Assembly: GCA_015232575.1 (NCBI GenBank)
Contig: JADFZL010000011.1
Span: 1-64,000 of the forward strand
DNA length: 64,000 nucleotides
Reading direction: 5' to 3'
Source of the DNA: Candidatus Rifleibacteriota bacterium
GTDB taxonomy: Bacteria > Muiribacteriota > Ozemobacteria > Ozemobacterales > Ozemobacteraceae
The number at the start of each line of letters is the position of its first letter. Position 1 is the first letter of the stretch. The position numbers and the translations under genes were made by a program. This document shows positions 1 through 8,719 of the stretch, one piece after another. The notes under the pieces are model-generated. The model made no database searches and was not told the origin of the DNA. It saw nothing but the letters and a program-made list of their open reading frames with translations.

Positions 1-1
1 A

Positions 2-2290
2 AAAATAGATATGCTTCTTACTCAAAAAGGGCAACTCGAAGAAACACTTGTTGAAACAAAATCCAGACTAATAGCTCAGTTAAATCAACTTACTTCACAC
101 AAAAAGATTTTAGAAGAAAAGCTGACCGCTGAGAAAAAGGAACTGCAAGAGAACCTCAACAAAACCGGTGAAGAGCTTAATCTGAAGATTGAGCAACTGA
201 CCGCTGAGAAAAGAGAGCTGCACGAGAATCTCAATAAAACTGGCAGTGAACTTAATCAAAAACTTGAAGCCCTATCGGCTGAAAGAAGCGAGTTGCAGGA
301 AAAGCTTTCCAGAACCGAATCAGAACTCCTTCGGGAAATGGAAAATGCTTCAAATGATCGAAAAGCATTAAAAAGCAGACTCACTGAAACTGAAAGCAAT
401 CTCAATCAGGAAATCAGCAAGTTATCTTCTGAGAAAAATGATCTTGAAAATAAATTCAGCAAAACTATTACTGAACTTAATATCCTTATAGAAAAGCTTA
501 CTTCTGAAAAGAATGAATTGCATGAGAACCTCATAAATACAAGCGAAGAACTTAACCAGAAAATCGAACAACTTACTTCTGAGAAGAAAGAGCTGCACGA
601 GAATCTCAATAAAACTGGCAGTGAACTTAATCAAAAACTCGAAGCGCTATCGGCTGAAAGAAACGAGTTGCAGGAAAAGCTTTCCAGAACTGAATCTGAA
701 CTCCTTCAGGAAATGGAAAATGCTTCAAATAAACAAAAAGACCTTGAAGACAGGCTCAGCAACGCCGAAAACAGTCTTAACCTGGAAATCAGCAAATTAT
801 CTTCAGAAAAGACTGATCTTGAAAATAGATTTATCAAAACTCAAACTGACCTTAATCAGCAGATAGAACTGCTTAATTCCGAAAAAAATGAGTTGCAGAA
901 GAACCTCAACGAGACCGGTGAAGAACTTAGACTGAAGATTGAACAACTGACCGCCGAGAAAAAGGAACTGCAAGAGAACCTCAACAAAACCAGCGAAGAG
1001 CTTAACCAGAAGATAGAGCAACTTACTTCTGAAAAGAATGAATTGCACGAGGACCTCAATAAAACTGGCAGTGAACTTAATCAAAAACTCGAAGCGCTAT
1101 CGGCTGAAAGAAACGAGTTGCAGGAAAAGCTTTCCAGAACTGAATCTGAACTCCTTCAGGAAATGGAAAATGCTTCAAATAAACAAAAAGACCTTGAAGA
1201 CAAGCTCAGCAACGCCGAAAACAGTCTTAACCTGGAAATCAGCAAATTATCTTCAGAAAAGACTGATCTAGAAAATAGACTTAACAAAACTCAAACTGAC
1301 CTTAATCAGCAGATAGAACTGCTTAATTCCGAAAAAAATGAGTTGCAGAAGAACCTCAACGAGACCGGTGAAGAACTTAGACTGAAGATTGAACAGCTGA
1401 CCGCTGAGAAAAAAGAACTGCACGAAAACCTCAATAAGACCACCGAAGAACTTAACCAGAAGATCGAACAACTTACTTCTGAGAAGAAAGAGCTGCACGA
1501 CAACCTCAATAAGACCAGCGAAGAGCTTAACCAGAAAATTGAGCAACTTACTTCTGAGAAGAAAGAGTTGCACGAGAATCTCAATAAGACTGGTGGTGAA
1601 CTTAATCAGAAAATTGAGAAGCTGTCTGCTGAAAGAAGTGAATTGCAGCAAAAGCTTTCAAAAACAGAGCTAGAGCTGGCTCAGGAAATTGAAAATGCTT
1701 CAAAGAAGCAAAATGAACTGGAAGAAAAATTAAGTCAAACTGAAACTGATTTTTTCAAGGAAATGGAAGTCGTTGCATCACAAAGAGACTTGCTGGAAAA
1801 TGAACGGATTAAGCTCAGTGAAGAGCTGGAAAAAATTACAGCACAGAAAAATGAGATCTCCGAAACTCATAATAATACAAAAACCAAACTTTGTATGGAA
1901 CTGGAAAAGCTATCAGAACAGAACAATCAGTTTAAGAAAAAATTTGATTCGCTCGATTCTATCACGAAAAAAACAATCGGCCAGCTTGGAGCTGAACGGG
2001 ATCAGTTATTGCTGCAAATAAGAAGCACTGAATCAGCACATCAGGCATCCATGAACAAAGTAATCTCTGAGCGAGATGAATTGTTGCACGATCTTAATGA
2101 TGCCAAAACTCAATTAAAAAATTTCATGGGCAGCATGAACAGCTTCAATGAAACACAAAAAAGCTACGAAAAGAAAATTTCTGATCTTGAAAACGACCTT
2201 AACATTTCACACGAACTGGTAACAACTTTAACACAGGAACTAACCGAAGCGAAGGGCTTGATCGAGGAAATTAACAGCGCTCTGAGCTGA
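2..2290 (+). CDS. Repetitive coiled-coil protein, 5' end outside window
   Basis: Function unknown. The product is almost entirely a charged, Leu-heptad-like coiled coil made of about thirty 25-residue (75-bp) units of the type LTSEKKELHENLNKTGEEL. The first ATG is at 11, but the frame is open to base 2 and reads K-I-D before that Met, so the gene probably starts further upstream. There are no Cys, no membrane segment and no catalytic motif in the visible 759 residues. At DNA level the block at about 595-1044 is nearly identical to 1045-1494 (offset 450 bp, six units), which shows recent expansion. The last about 170 residues are less regular. It ends 9 bp from a convergent second coiled-coil gene. 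A structural, cytoskeletal or polar scaffold role is possible but not shown. Confidence 0.85.
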   Translation, partial: KIDMLLTQKGQLEETLVETKSRLIAQLNQLTSHKKILEEKLTAEKKELQENLNKTGEELNLKIEQLTAEKRELHENLNKTGSELNQKLEALSAERSELQEKLSRTESELLREMENASNDRKALKSRLTETESNLNQEISKLSSEKNDLENKFSKTITELNILIEKLTSEKNELHENLINTSEELNQKIEQLTSEKKELHENLNKTGSELNQKLEALSAERNELQEKLSRTESELLQEMENASNKQKDLEDRLSNAENSLNLEISKLSSEKTDLENRFIKTQTDLNQQIELLNSEKNELQKNLNETGEELRLKIEQLTAEKKELQENLNKTSEELNQKIEQLTSEKNELHEDLNKTGSELNQKLEALSAERNELQEKLSRTESELLQEMENASNKQKDLEDKLSNAENSLNLEISKLSSEKTDLENRLNKTQTDLNQQIELLNSEKNELQKNLNETGEELRLKIEQLTAEKKELHENLNKTTEELNQKIEQLTSEKKELHDNLNKTSEELNQKIEQLTSEKKELHENLNKTGGELNQKIEKLSAERSELQQKLSKTELELAQEIENASKKQNELEEKLSQTETDFFKEMEVVASQRDLLENERIKLSEELEKITAQKNEISETHNNTKTKLCMELEKLSEQNNQFKKKFDSLDSITKKTIGQLGAERDQLLLQIRSTESAHQASMNKVISERDELLHDLNDAKTQLKNFMGSMNSFNETQKSYEKKISDLENDLNISHELVTTLTQELTEAKGLIEEINSALS

Positions 2291-2299
2291 TGATCATCA

Positions 2300-3007
2300 T
2301 TATTTCTGGAATACCATTTTGTTGAGCTCATCAAGTTCCTGGGCAGCTTTTTGCTTAGTAGCAAGGTCTTTTTTGAGATCTTCAAGTTTGATCTGAAGTT
2401 TTTCTTTTTCGGAAAATAGCTGAGAAAAATAGGGCATCTGAGTTGCTTTTTTTCTTGTAAGGACCTCTACTTCCTTCTTCAACTCATTTTTCTTCTTTGA
2501 AAGATTTTCTTTTCTTTCCATGGTATCAATGACTTTATTTTCAAGAATTTTAATCTGGCTTTGGCAGTTTGTTAATGTATCTTCAATCTCAGAAATTTGC
2601 TTCAGCATTACTTTTCGTTCCTGAAGACTGAAATCTCTATCTTTGACAAGATTCTGAGCATTTTCCTCAAATGCCGTCAGCTTCTGACATTCAAGCTTGA
2701 TTTTTTTATTTTCATCCAGAAGCAAGTCAATTTCATGATAAACTGAATTAAGAGCCTTTTCATGCTCTTTCTTTTTGTAAATGGTCTTATTCAGGTTCTC
2801 GTCGATTTCCTTGATCATTCTAATGAGGATTTTTTTCTTTTCATCAACTGCGACACCTTCGAGATTCGGTGGAAATATCTCGTAATTAAATACAACCTCA
2901 TATTTGTTTTTGACATATTCATTTCCACCGGAACTTGAATCTGATTGCCCTGCAGGAGAATAAATCAGAGCTTTGCTTGGAAGTGTTTTAACAATTCTAG
3001 TAGTCAT
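2300..3007 (-). CDS. Coiled-coil hypothetical protein
   Basis: Function unknown; 235 residues. The first about 55 residues are low-complexity (Ser/Gly stretch QSDSSSGGNE) followed by a short segment, YEVVFNYEIFPPNLEG, that could be a small folded or partner-binding motif. From about residue 58 to the end it is a continuous Lys/Glu-rich coiled coil. No signal peptide or membrane segment. It converges on the repeat coiled-coil gene ending at 2290, so the two are not in one operon, but their shared character suggests a common structure. The ATG at 3007 is preceded by an A-rich AAGGAATAA Shine-Dalgarno-like stretch. Confidence 0.75.
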   Translation of the reverse strand: MTTRIVKTLPSKALIYSPAGQSDSSSGGNEYVKNKYEVVFNYEIFPPNLEGVAVDEKKKILIRMIKEIDENLNKTIYKKKEHEKALNSVYHEIDLLLDENKKIKLECQKLTAFEENAQNLVKDRDFSLQERKVMLKQISEIEDTLTNCQSQIKILENKVIDTMERKENLSKKKNELKKEVEVLTRKKATQMPYFSQLFSEKEKLQIKLEDLKKDLATKQKAAQELDELNKMVFQK

Positions 3008-3028
3008 TATTTATTCCTTTTTCAGAGA

Positions 3029-3041
3029 AGAAGCACTTTGT
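3029..3041. repeat. Possible remnant of the 78-bp triple-hairpin repeat
   Basis: AGCACTTTGTGCT matches the third palindrome of the repeat unit found in tandem at 39455-39766. It is short and could be chance. Its position on the other side of the dtxR-feoA gene from a clearer remnant at 3772-3793 is suggestive. Confidence 0.3.
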
Positions 3042-3089
3042 GCTGATTATGGCTAATATCGGCAAAAGAATTATTTTGCCAAACGGAAT

Positions 3090-3755
3090 TCACTCACACT
3101 TGCAATTTTCAAGACGCCAGACAAAGATATTCCGTGCCATATCTTCTTCCAATGCCATTTCCGAGCCATCTACTTTTATACAGAAAGCTGGAAGCTTTCT
3201 TTGTACTGTTATCGTAACTCCGGCTTTCAGACCCAGAGACATAAGCTGGTTAAGATTTGAGTTGCTTCCTGGTTTGATGTATGTGATTTTTCCTGATTCG
3301 CCGGAGCTAAGCTCATACAAACTCATAACAGCTCTTCCAACCCGCGTAACACCATTCTGACAGCACCTTCCGCGGGGGATTTTCTGACCATCGGGACAAA
3401 TTGCGGGATGTCCAAGCAATATACAGATTGCTTCCTCAACTTCGGGAAGTAAACTATGTTCCAGTTTGCAGGCAATTTCTTCCATTTCCGAAGCTTTTAT
3501 TTTCAGAATAGACTTAACAAGAACCTTCGCCAGGCGCTGTCTGCGGATTATTCCTTCAGCAGCAAGCTTTCCTTCGCGCGAAAAGAGAATCTTGTCTGCA
3601 CTTTTGACAATGAGTCCGCATGTTTCAAGATCCTGAAGATCTGAATCAGTAAATTCAACGACGCATCGCTTTCGGATTGCATCAACCGAGAAATTTTTCG
3701 TTTCTCCAGAAGTCCATATTGCTTCAAGTATTTCTTCTTCTTTTTCAGTCAACAT
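3090..3755 (-). CDS. DtxR/MntR-family regulator fused to a FeoA domain
   Basis: Predicted metal-dependent transcriptional repressor, 221 residues. The N-terminal about 70 residues look like a winged helix (TEKEEEILEAIW..., then a recognition-helix region). Residues about 73-120 match the DtxR dimerisation and metal-binding domain, with the hallmark LLGHPAICPDGQKIPRG. The C-terminal about 75 residues form an SH3-like FeoA domain (LSSGESGKITYIKP..., LMSLGLKAGVTITV). It lies 90 bp downstream of feoB on the same strand, and no separate feoA is present, so it probably senses Fe(II) and controls feoB, with its FeoA part possibly contacting FeoB. The ATG at 3755 has AAAAAGGAATTTAG upstream. The chain ends in NCKCE, which adds two Cys. 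A Mn-responsive role cannot be excluded. Confidence 0.85.
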   Translation of the reverse strand: MLTEKEEEILEAIWTSGETKNFSVDAIRKRCVVEFTDSDLQDLETCGLIVKSADKILFSREGKLAAEGIIRRQRLAKVLVKSILKIKASEMEEIACKLEHSLLPEVEEAICILLGHPAICPDGQKIPRGRCCQNGVTRVGRAVMSLYELSSGESGKITYIKPGSNSNLNQLMSLGLKAGVTITVQRKLPAFCIKVDGSEMALEEDMARNIFVWRLENCKCE

Positions 3756-3771
3756 CTAAATTCCTTTTTAG

Positions 3772-3793
3772 AGAGGGCACGTTCGAGCACTTT
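3772..3793. repeat. Truncated copy of the 78-bp triple-hairpin repeat
   Basis: AGAGAGGGCACG joined directly to TTCGAGCACTTTG looks like the first and third palindromes of the 39455-39766 repeat with the middle deleted. It sits in the gap between feoB and the DtxR-FeoA gene. Confidence 0.5.
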
Positions 3794-3844
3794 GAATAAT
3801 ACCACAATGTGAAACAGATGTCTTGTATCAAAGCATTTCATTTC

Positions 3845-5845
3845 TTAAAAGGTTATTCCCATGAACAGGCAGAAGTGATTAATTACCGCTCCAACAACAA
3901 TTGCCCATAATATAACTGTTGAACAGATAGCCACTGTTGGCATCGCTCCGCGTTCTTTGTACAAGACCATCGTCGCATTGATACATGGGATCATAAAAGC
4001 CATTACAAGAAGACAGACAACCAGTTGCAGATGATTATAGCCTCCGCTGATATTGAGAAGCTCTGCTGCACCGCTTTCCCTTCTTATAATAGTTTTAATG
4101 AATACCTGAACACTGTTTGAAGGAAGGCCGAGAAGATTGTTCGTTACCGGAGCAAGGACACGTTCAAGAACCAGCAATCCGCCAATTCTATCAATTACAA
4201 ACATTAAAGCGGAAGCAAGAACAAAAAGCGGAACCGCTTCTCTGACAAAGAAATATGTTTTTCGAAAAGCAGATTTCAAAATGACAAAAGGTTTTGGAAT
4301 TCGCATGGGAGGTATTTCCAGAAGCAGAGAAGCACGAGGTCCCGGAAGAATCAGGTTCGCCAACACACCCGCCAGATACATCTGCGAAAGAATTATTCCA
4401 AACACGGTTATTGTTGCAGTAAACGATATTTTTTCAAGAATCGTCAGCATTACCGCCATAAGCGGCGCACACGGTGCCGAGAGAAACAACAGAAATGAGG
4501 CAATATTTTTTTCTTTTTTCGTATCGAGAACCCGCGTTGACAAAATTGCCATTGTAACGCATGAAAAGCCCATTACAAGAGGAACCACACCCTTCCCATT
4601 CAGTCCCATTCTGCGGAAAGCCCGGTTAAGAAGAACAGCAAGACGCGAGAGATAGCCGGAATCTTCCAGAATTCCGAATGCAAGATAGAAACAGAGCATG
4701 ACCGGAGTTACCACTCCCAAAGCCAGAAAAACACCTGTGGGAATAATGCCGAAATGCGGATCCATTATCAGGTCGCGTATGAAAGGAATTGGAATCGGCT
4801 GGAGTATTCTGTTGCAGAACGGGATAATCCATTCTCTGAAAAGATGATCATTAATGCTCTCAACAAGAAATTCGGCACCAAATTCACCCACAAACACAAA
4901 CATTGCTGTCAGTACAAACAAGGCAATCGGAATACCCGATATTGGTTGCATGCACCAATCTCCGAAAGTTCGCACAAAAGGGCTTCCTGACGGAGGTTCA
5001 ACAGTAAGTATGTTCTGAGAAATCTGATCGGACTTATTCAGATAAAGATTAACAAGCGCCATGAAAAGCTCCTCAGAACCTTCCCGTCGGAAATCTTCGA
5101 CCAGATCCATCAGCTGAACAAGCATTCCGGGCCCGAATTCTCTCTTTATATATTCCTCAACAGCGTGATCACCGGTAAGCAGCAAAACAGCAATAATGCG
5201 CAGGGAGATAGACGAACGATGAAGAAGTTTTTCGAGTAATTCGATAAACTGCTCAACATTCGAGGAATATGTAATCAGTTTATTTGGAATTCTCATCTTG
5301 GAAAGGCAGTTCCAGACGTCCTTAAGGCCAATTCCCTCTGTTGCTACTGTTGTACAGACATCGACTCCCATAATTTCAGAAAGTTTGTTGAATTCTATCT
5401 GAATTCCGCGGGAAGCAGCCTCGTCAATCATGTTAACGACAACCAGCATCGGAAGGCCATATTCGGCATACTGCATTGCAAGTGCCATTGAACGCTTTAT
5501 GTTTTTTGCATCGGCAACAAGCAATATTCCCAGCCAGTAATCACGGTTTTGAGGCATCAATAATGCGTCACGTGAAGCAACTTCATCTTCGTTCTTTGAA
5601 AAAACTGAATAAGTTCCCGGAGTGTCGTACAATGTAATTCCGAGACTTTCAATTTGAGCAGATTGAAGAGTTACAGTCGAACCCGGAACATTTGCAGGCT
5701 GAGCTTCTTTTCCGGTTAGTCTTGAAAAAATGGTGGTCTTGCCGACGTTTAGATTGCCAACAATAACCACTCTTCCATTTTTCGGCTTTTCCTTAACGGT
5801 GTTCTGACAACATGTTGGGCAATCGCTGCAGGAAGCCATATTCAA
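3845..5845 (-). CDS. feoB: Ferrous iron transporter FeoB
   Basis: Inner-membrane Fe(II) importer, 666 residues. The N-terminal G domain shows G1 GNLNVGKTT (residues 30-38), G3 DTPGTYS and G4 VNMID. About eight membrane segments follow from about residue 285, with the Gate-type segments typical of FeoB (for example MGFSCVTMAILSTR and SAPCAPLMAVML). An unusual N-terminal extension holds a Cys cluster, C6-x2-C9-x2-C12-C13, before the G domain. Its ATG overlaps the flxA stop by 4 bp, so it is translationally coupled to the last flx gene, and a DtxR-FeoA regulator follows. FeoA is not a separate gene here. The length is slightly shorter than the usual 700-770 residues. Confidence 0.95.
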   Translation of the reverse strand: MNMASCSDCPTCCQNTVKEKPKNGRVVIVGNLNVGKTTIFSRLTGKEAQPANVPGSTVTLQSAQIESLGITLYDTPGTYSVFSKNEDEVASRDALLMPQNRDYWLGILLVADAKNIKRSMALAMQYAEYGLPMLVVVNMIDEAASRGIQIEFNKLSEIMGVDVCTTVATEGIGLKDVWNCLSKMRIPNKLITYSSNVEQFIELLEKLLHRSSISLRIIAVLLLTGDHAVEEYIKREFGPGMLVQLMDLVEDFRREGSEELFMALVNLYLNKSDQISQNILTVEPPSGSPFVRTFGDWCMQPISGIPIALFVLTAMFVFVGEFGAEFLVESINDHLFREWIIPFCNRILQPIPIPFIRDLIMDPHFGIIPTGVFLALGVVTPVMLCFYLAFGILEDSGYLSRLAVLLNRAFRRMGLNGKGVVPLVMGFSCVTMAILSTRVLDTKKEKNIASFLLFLSAPCAPLMAVMLTILEKISFTATITVFGIILSQMYLAGVLANLILPGPRASLLLEIPPMRIPKPFVILKSAFRKTYFFVREAVPLFVLASALMFVIDRIGGLLVLERVLAPVTNNLLGLPSNSVQVFIKTIIRRESGAAELLNISGGYNHLQLVVCLLVMAFMIPCINATMVLYKERGAMPTVAICSTVILWAIVVGAVINHFCLFMGITF

Positions 5846-6669
5846 TATACTCCGGGAAATGATTTTAATTGTTCGCAGTTAAATACCGGACCATCTTTGC
5901 ATATATACATGCTTCCAATATTACAATGCCCGCATTTACCAATTCCGCACTGCATTTTCATTTCAAGAGTCGTGATTATTTCCCGTGGTTGAAATCCCAT
6001 TTTTATGAGCGATTGAATTGTAAATTTGATCATAACAGGCGGGCCACAGGTAATAACTTTAGTGTTTTCAATTTGCGGTTTGACGATGTTTTCAAGAACA
6101 GATGGTACATGTCCAATACATTTATTCCATTTTTCATCTGCTTTATCAACTGTCAGTATGACTTTTACAGAATGTTTTTTTTCCCAGTCTTCAATTTCGT
6201 TTTTGTACATAATATCAATCGGTGTCCTTGCGCCGTACAATAGTGTGATGTCGCAATAATCTGATCGGGAATCAAGTACATACTGAATAAGCGAACGAAG
6301 AGGCGCAATTCCGATTCCGCCGCCAATGAAAAGAAGGTTTTTCTTTTTGAGTTCTTCGATGGGAAAACTGTTTCCATAAGGACCGCGAATTCCGATTTCA
6401 CGCCCTTCATCAAGCAAATCGTGAATATCAGAAGTAACTGTACCGACTTTTTTAATCGAACATTCGAAAGAGCCTTTTCGAGTTGGCGATGAAGCAATGC
6501 AGAAAGTACATTCTCCACTGCCAAACAGGGAAAACTGAACAAATTGTCCGGGAAGCCATGCAAAATTGGTGTTTTTCTGCTGGTCTTTAAATTTCAGGCG
6601 ATATGTTCTGACATCTGGAGTTTCTTCTTTAATGGCTTCAACAAAGCAAATCATCGGCAGGGATTCCAC
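5842..6669 (-). CDS. flxA: FlxA-like FAD/NAD(P)H oxidoreductase subunit
   Basis: Predicted NAD(P)H-oxidising flavoprotein of an Hdr-Flx complex, 275 residues. It has a ferredoxin-reductase FAD-binding barrel with GSGECTFCIASSP in place of the classical RxYS motif, as in hydrogenase gamma and AsrB-type subunits. A NAD-binding Rossmann half follows (LLFIGGGIGIAPLRS, about residue 110). The C-terminal Cys cluster CGIGKCGHCNIG...C resembles the 2Fe-2S site of PyrK/HydG proteins. It starts 3 bp after flxB, and its stop overlaps the feoB start. The full set of neighbours (flxB, C, D and hdrA, B, C) supports the Flx assignment over a stand-alone sulfhydrogenase gamma or sulfite reductase subunit. 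Confidence 0.82.
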   Translation of the reverse strand: MESLPMICFVEAIKEETPDVRTYRLKFKDQQKNTNFAWLPGQFVQFSLFGSGECTFCIASSPTRKGSFECSIKKVGTVTSDIHDLLDEGREIGIRGPYGNSFPIEELKKKNLLFIGGGIGIAPLRSLIQYVLDSRSDYCDITLLYGARTPIDIMYKNEIEDWEKKHSVKVILTVDKADEKWNKCIGHVPSVLENIVKPQIENTKVITCGPPVMIKFTIQSLIKMGFQPREIITTLEMKMQCGIGKCGHCNIGSMYICKDGPVFNCEQLKSFPGVY

Positions 6670-6672
6670 TCT

Positions 6673-7851
6673 TTACTCCTTTGGACTTTTCACAGCATTA
6701 ACAATCACATCAAATATATCGACATTAACCGGACAGAATGATACGCAGCGTCCGCATCCGACACACAGATTTGTACCAAAACGTTCTTTGAAATAAACAA
6801 ATTTGTGCAAAGCACGCTGACGCCAGCGATGTGTTTTCTCCGGCCTCGGATCGTGTCCGCCGGCCATGCGGGTGAAATTGTCGCAGGCACACGAATCGTA
6901 GAACTTATATCTGACACCGGTTTCCTTGACCTTTTCGTCTGTTACACTGAAACAGTAACAAGTCGGACATATAAAAGCGCATGCATTGCAGCTTATACAG
7001 ACCTTGGAACACTCGTCAAAATTTAGATTATCAATGCCGCTTTTAAGTTTCTCGTGGAACTGATTATAATCGATTTTTTTTTGAAAAGTTTGTCTGAATT
7101 TGTCGAAGAAATCTTTAATATTATCATTCGCTTCGTCAGAAGCTCTATCAGAAGCGTTGTCAGAAACTTTGCTCATGCTTCCCGAAAATCCGCTGAGGAA
7201 TTCTTCCCCCTTGGCCGACATTGCTTTGAGATACACGATGTCATCAGAATAATTAACATGCAGAACATCATAAGCGTCGTTTGATTCCAGGTCGAAATCA
7301 AGAGATGTACAAAAGCATTTTGATTCTGCCTTTGCACAAGCGCTGACGAACAGAATACTGTTTTCACGCCGCTTCAGAAAATCATCATCCTCTGATACAA
7401 CAGCAATGGAAGCTCTATCATGAGAGTCCCTATTTTGTATGACATCGTTTTGTGAGGCATTACTATTGCAACTCCCGCCCTTGCATTCCCCGTTGTTGCA
7501 AGACCATCTTGAAATGTTTTCAAGTATTTTCATTCCATGGGCATCACACATTTTTACCCCGAGAATAAGGCGTTTTTTCGGAATTGGACTCGTAATTGGT
7601 TCCTGAATTGTTATTCCTTCGCGGTTTTCTTTGAATCTTATAATATCTGATGTTTGAGGAAGAAACAAAGGTTTTACACTCAAGGTTTTCTCAATCGGAG
7701 AAACAAGTTCGAATTCTTTAACTGAGCCAACTTTCTCGTAGAAGAATCGTCCGAATTTTTCCACCGGAGCATAGGTTTCATATTTTCCGACTGCTTCGCT
7801 CAGGATTTTTTTCAAACCCTCTGAGTCTGTCTGATAGATTGTTTTTTGCAT
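6673..7851 (-). CDS. flxB: FlxB-like 4Fe-4S subunit (HydB/AsrA type)
   Basis: Iron-sulfur electron-transfer subunit of the Hdr-Flx complex, about 392 residues. Two 4Fe-4S motifs lie in the C-terminal third: CISCNACAFICPTCYC and CVGCGRCVSFCPVNV. Between them sits the family-typical segment DSCACDNFTRMAGGHDPRP. The frame is open to an ATG at 7926, but that start would overlap flxC by 59 bp. The ATG at 7851 has an AGGA Shine-Dalgarno 9 bases upstream and a 16-bp gap, so it is preferred. Odd feature: a polar, low-complexity insert SKVSDNASDRASDEAND (DNA about 7110-7185), built from repeated GCGTCAGAA-like units, plus a second polar patch after an extra Cys-rich segment (CNNGECKGGSCNSN). Confidence 0.82.
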   Translation of the reverse strand: MQKTIYQTDSEGLKKILSEAVGKYETYAPVEKFGRFFYEKVGSVKEFELVSPIEKTLSVKPLFLPQTSDIIRFKENREGITIQEPITSPIPKKRLILGVKMCDAHGMKILENISRWSCNNGECKGGSCNSNASQNDVIQNRDSHDRASIAVVSEDDDFLKRRENSILFVSACAKAESKCFCTSLDFDLESNDAYDVLHVNYSDDIVYLKAMSAKGEEFLSGFSGSMSKVSDNASDRASDEANDNIKDFFDKFRQTFQKKIDYNQFHEKLKSGIDNLNFDECSKVCISCNACAFICPTCYCFSVTDEKVKETGVRYKFYDSCACDNFTRMAGGHDPRPEKTHRWRQRALHKFVYFKERFGTNLCVGCGRCVSFCPVNVDIFDVIVNAVKSPKE

Positions 7852-7867
7852 AAGGGCGTATCCTGCT

Positions 7868-8719
7868 TTACATGATAAAAGATTCAGGGTCATTAAGACT
7901 ATATTTGTACAAAGCGCCGGGATCATCTGTTTTCATACCCGCGAGATGTTGTTCGAAGTTCTGATAAACCACAATTTCATTCTTCTTGTGAAGCAGCCTT
8001 AAAGGAAGTCCGAGCGGGCAGGCACGTTCGCAGTTTCCGCAGTCAACGCATCTTCCGGCAAGGTGAAGTGACCAGGTCAGTAGTGCCGCTGCAGCATTCG
8101 GCAGAGTATTGGCACGTCCGCAGGTTTGCGTTGTATTTTCCCCGACAGAACATCTCGGACAGTAGCAAAGCGGACATGAATTCCTGCATGCGTTGCATCT
8201 AATACAGGTTTCAAAGACCTTCTGAAAGAAAGCGCCTCTTTCCTGTACGTTTTTTTCTGCCAACTGCAAAACATCACCGCAAACTTTATATTCGCGTAAA
8301 CCCTGTTTGGGTCCGACAATTTCATCTGCAATCACCGGATCAGGGCAAACGCATTCCTCGCAGTTTGCATATTTCTTTCCATTTACCTGTACAACACCTG
8401 TGCAGGCAATTCCAATAACGAAAATATTTTCACGTTTAATCTGATTTTCGGTTAAAAGTAAATTCAAAGCTCGGCTGTCACAACCTTTTACAATCAGACC
8501 GATTCGTTTATTTCGACAATGTTCATATTTGAGATAATTTGTCAGGTTAAAAACCGATTTTTCTGTAAAGATGAGCCTGTCAATATCCTTCAATTCAGTC
8601 ACAATAAGCGGAATATCATGCTTATTAAGGGGTCCCGACTGATAACCGAGAAAAACATCTATTTTATTTTCAGAAAAAAGTGATCTGGCAATATTTTGTA
8701 CTTTATGTGTATGAATCAT
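7868..8719 (-). CDS. flxC: FlxC-like iron-sulfur subunit (FdhB/FrhB-like)
   Basis: Electron-transfer subunit of the Hdr-Flx complex, 283 residues. The N-terminal half resembles the coenzyme F420 hydrogenase/dehydrogenase beta family (IGLIVKGCDSRALNLLL, then NCEECVCPDP). The C-terminal half has two Cys motifs, CIRCNACRNSCPLCYC and CVDCGNCERACPLG, for 4Fe-4S clusters. Its start codon overlaps the flxD stop by 4 bp. It is cytoplasmic, with no membrane segment. The FlxC name rests on gene order; a formate-dehydrogenase-like beta subunit is the alternative reading. Confidence 0.78.
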   Translation of the reverse strand: MIHTHKVQNIARSLFSENKIDVFLGYQSGPLNKHDIPLIVTELKDIDRLIFTEKSVFNLTNYLKYEHCRNKRIGLIVKGCDSRALNLLLTENQIKRENIFVIGIACTGVVQVNGKKYANCEECVCPDPVIADEIVGPKQGLREYKVCGDVLQLAEKNVQERGAFFQKVFETCIRCNACRNSCPLCYCPRCSVGENTTQTCGRANTLPNAAAALLTWSLHLAGRCVDCGNCERACPLGLPLRLLHKKNEIVVYQNFEQHLAGMKTDDPGALYKYSLNDPESFIM

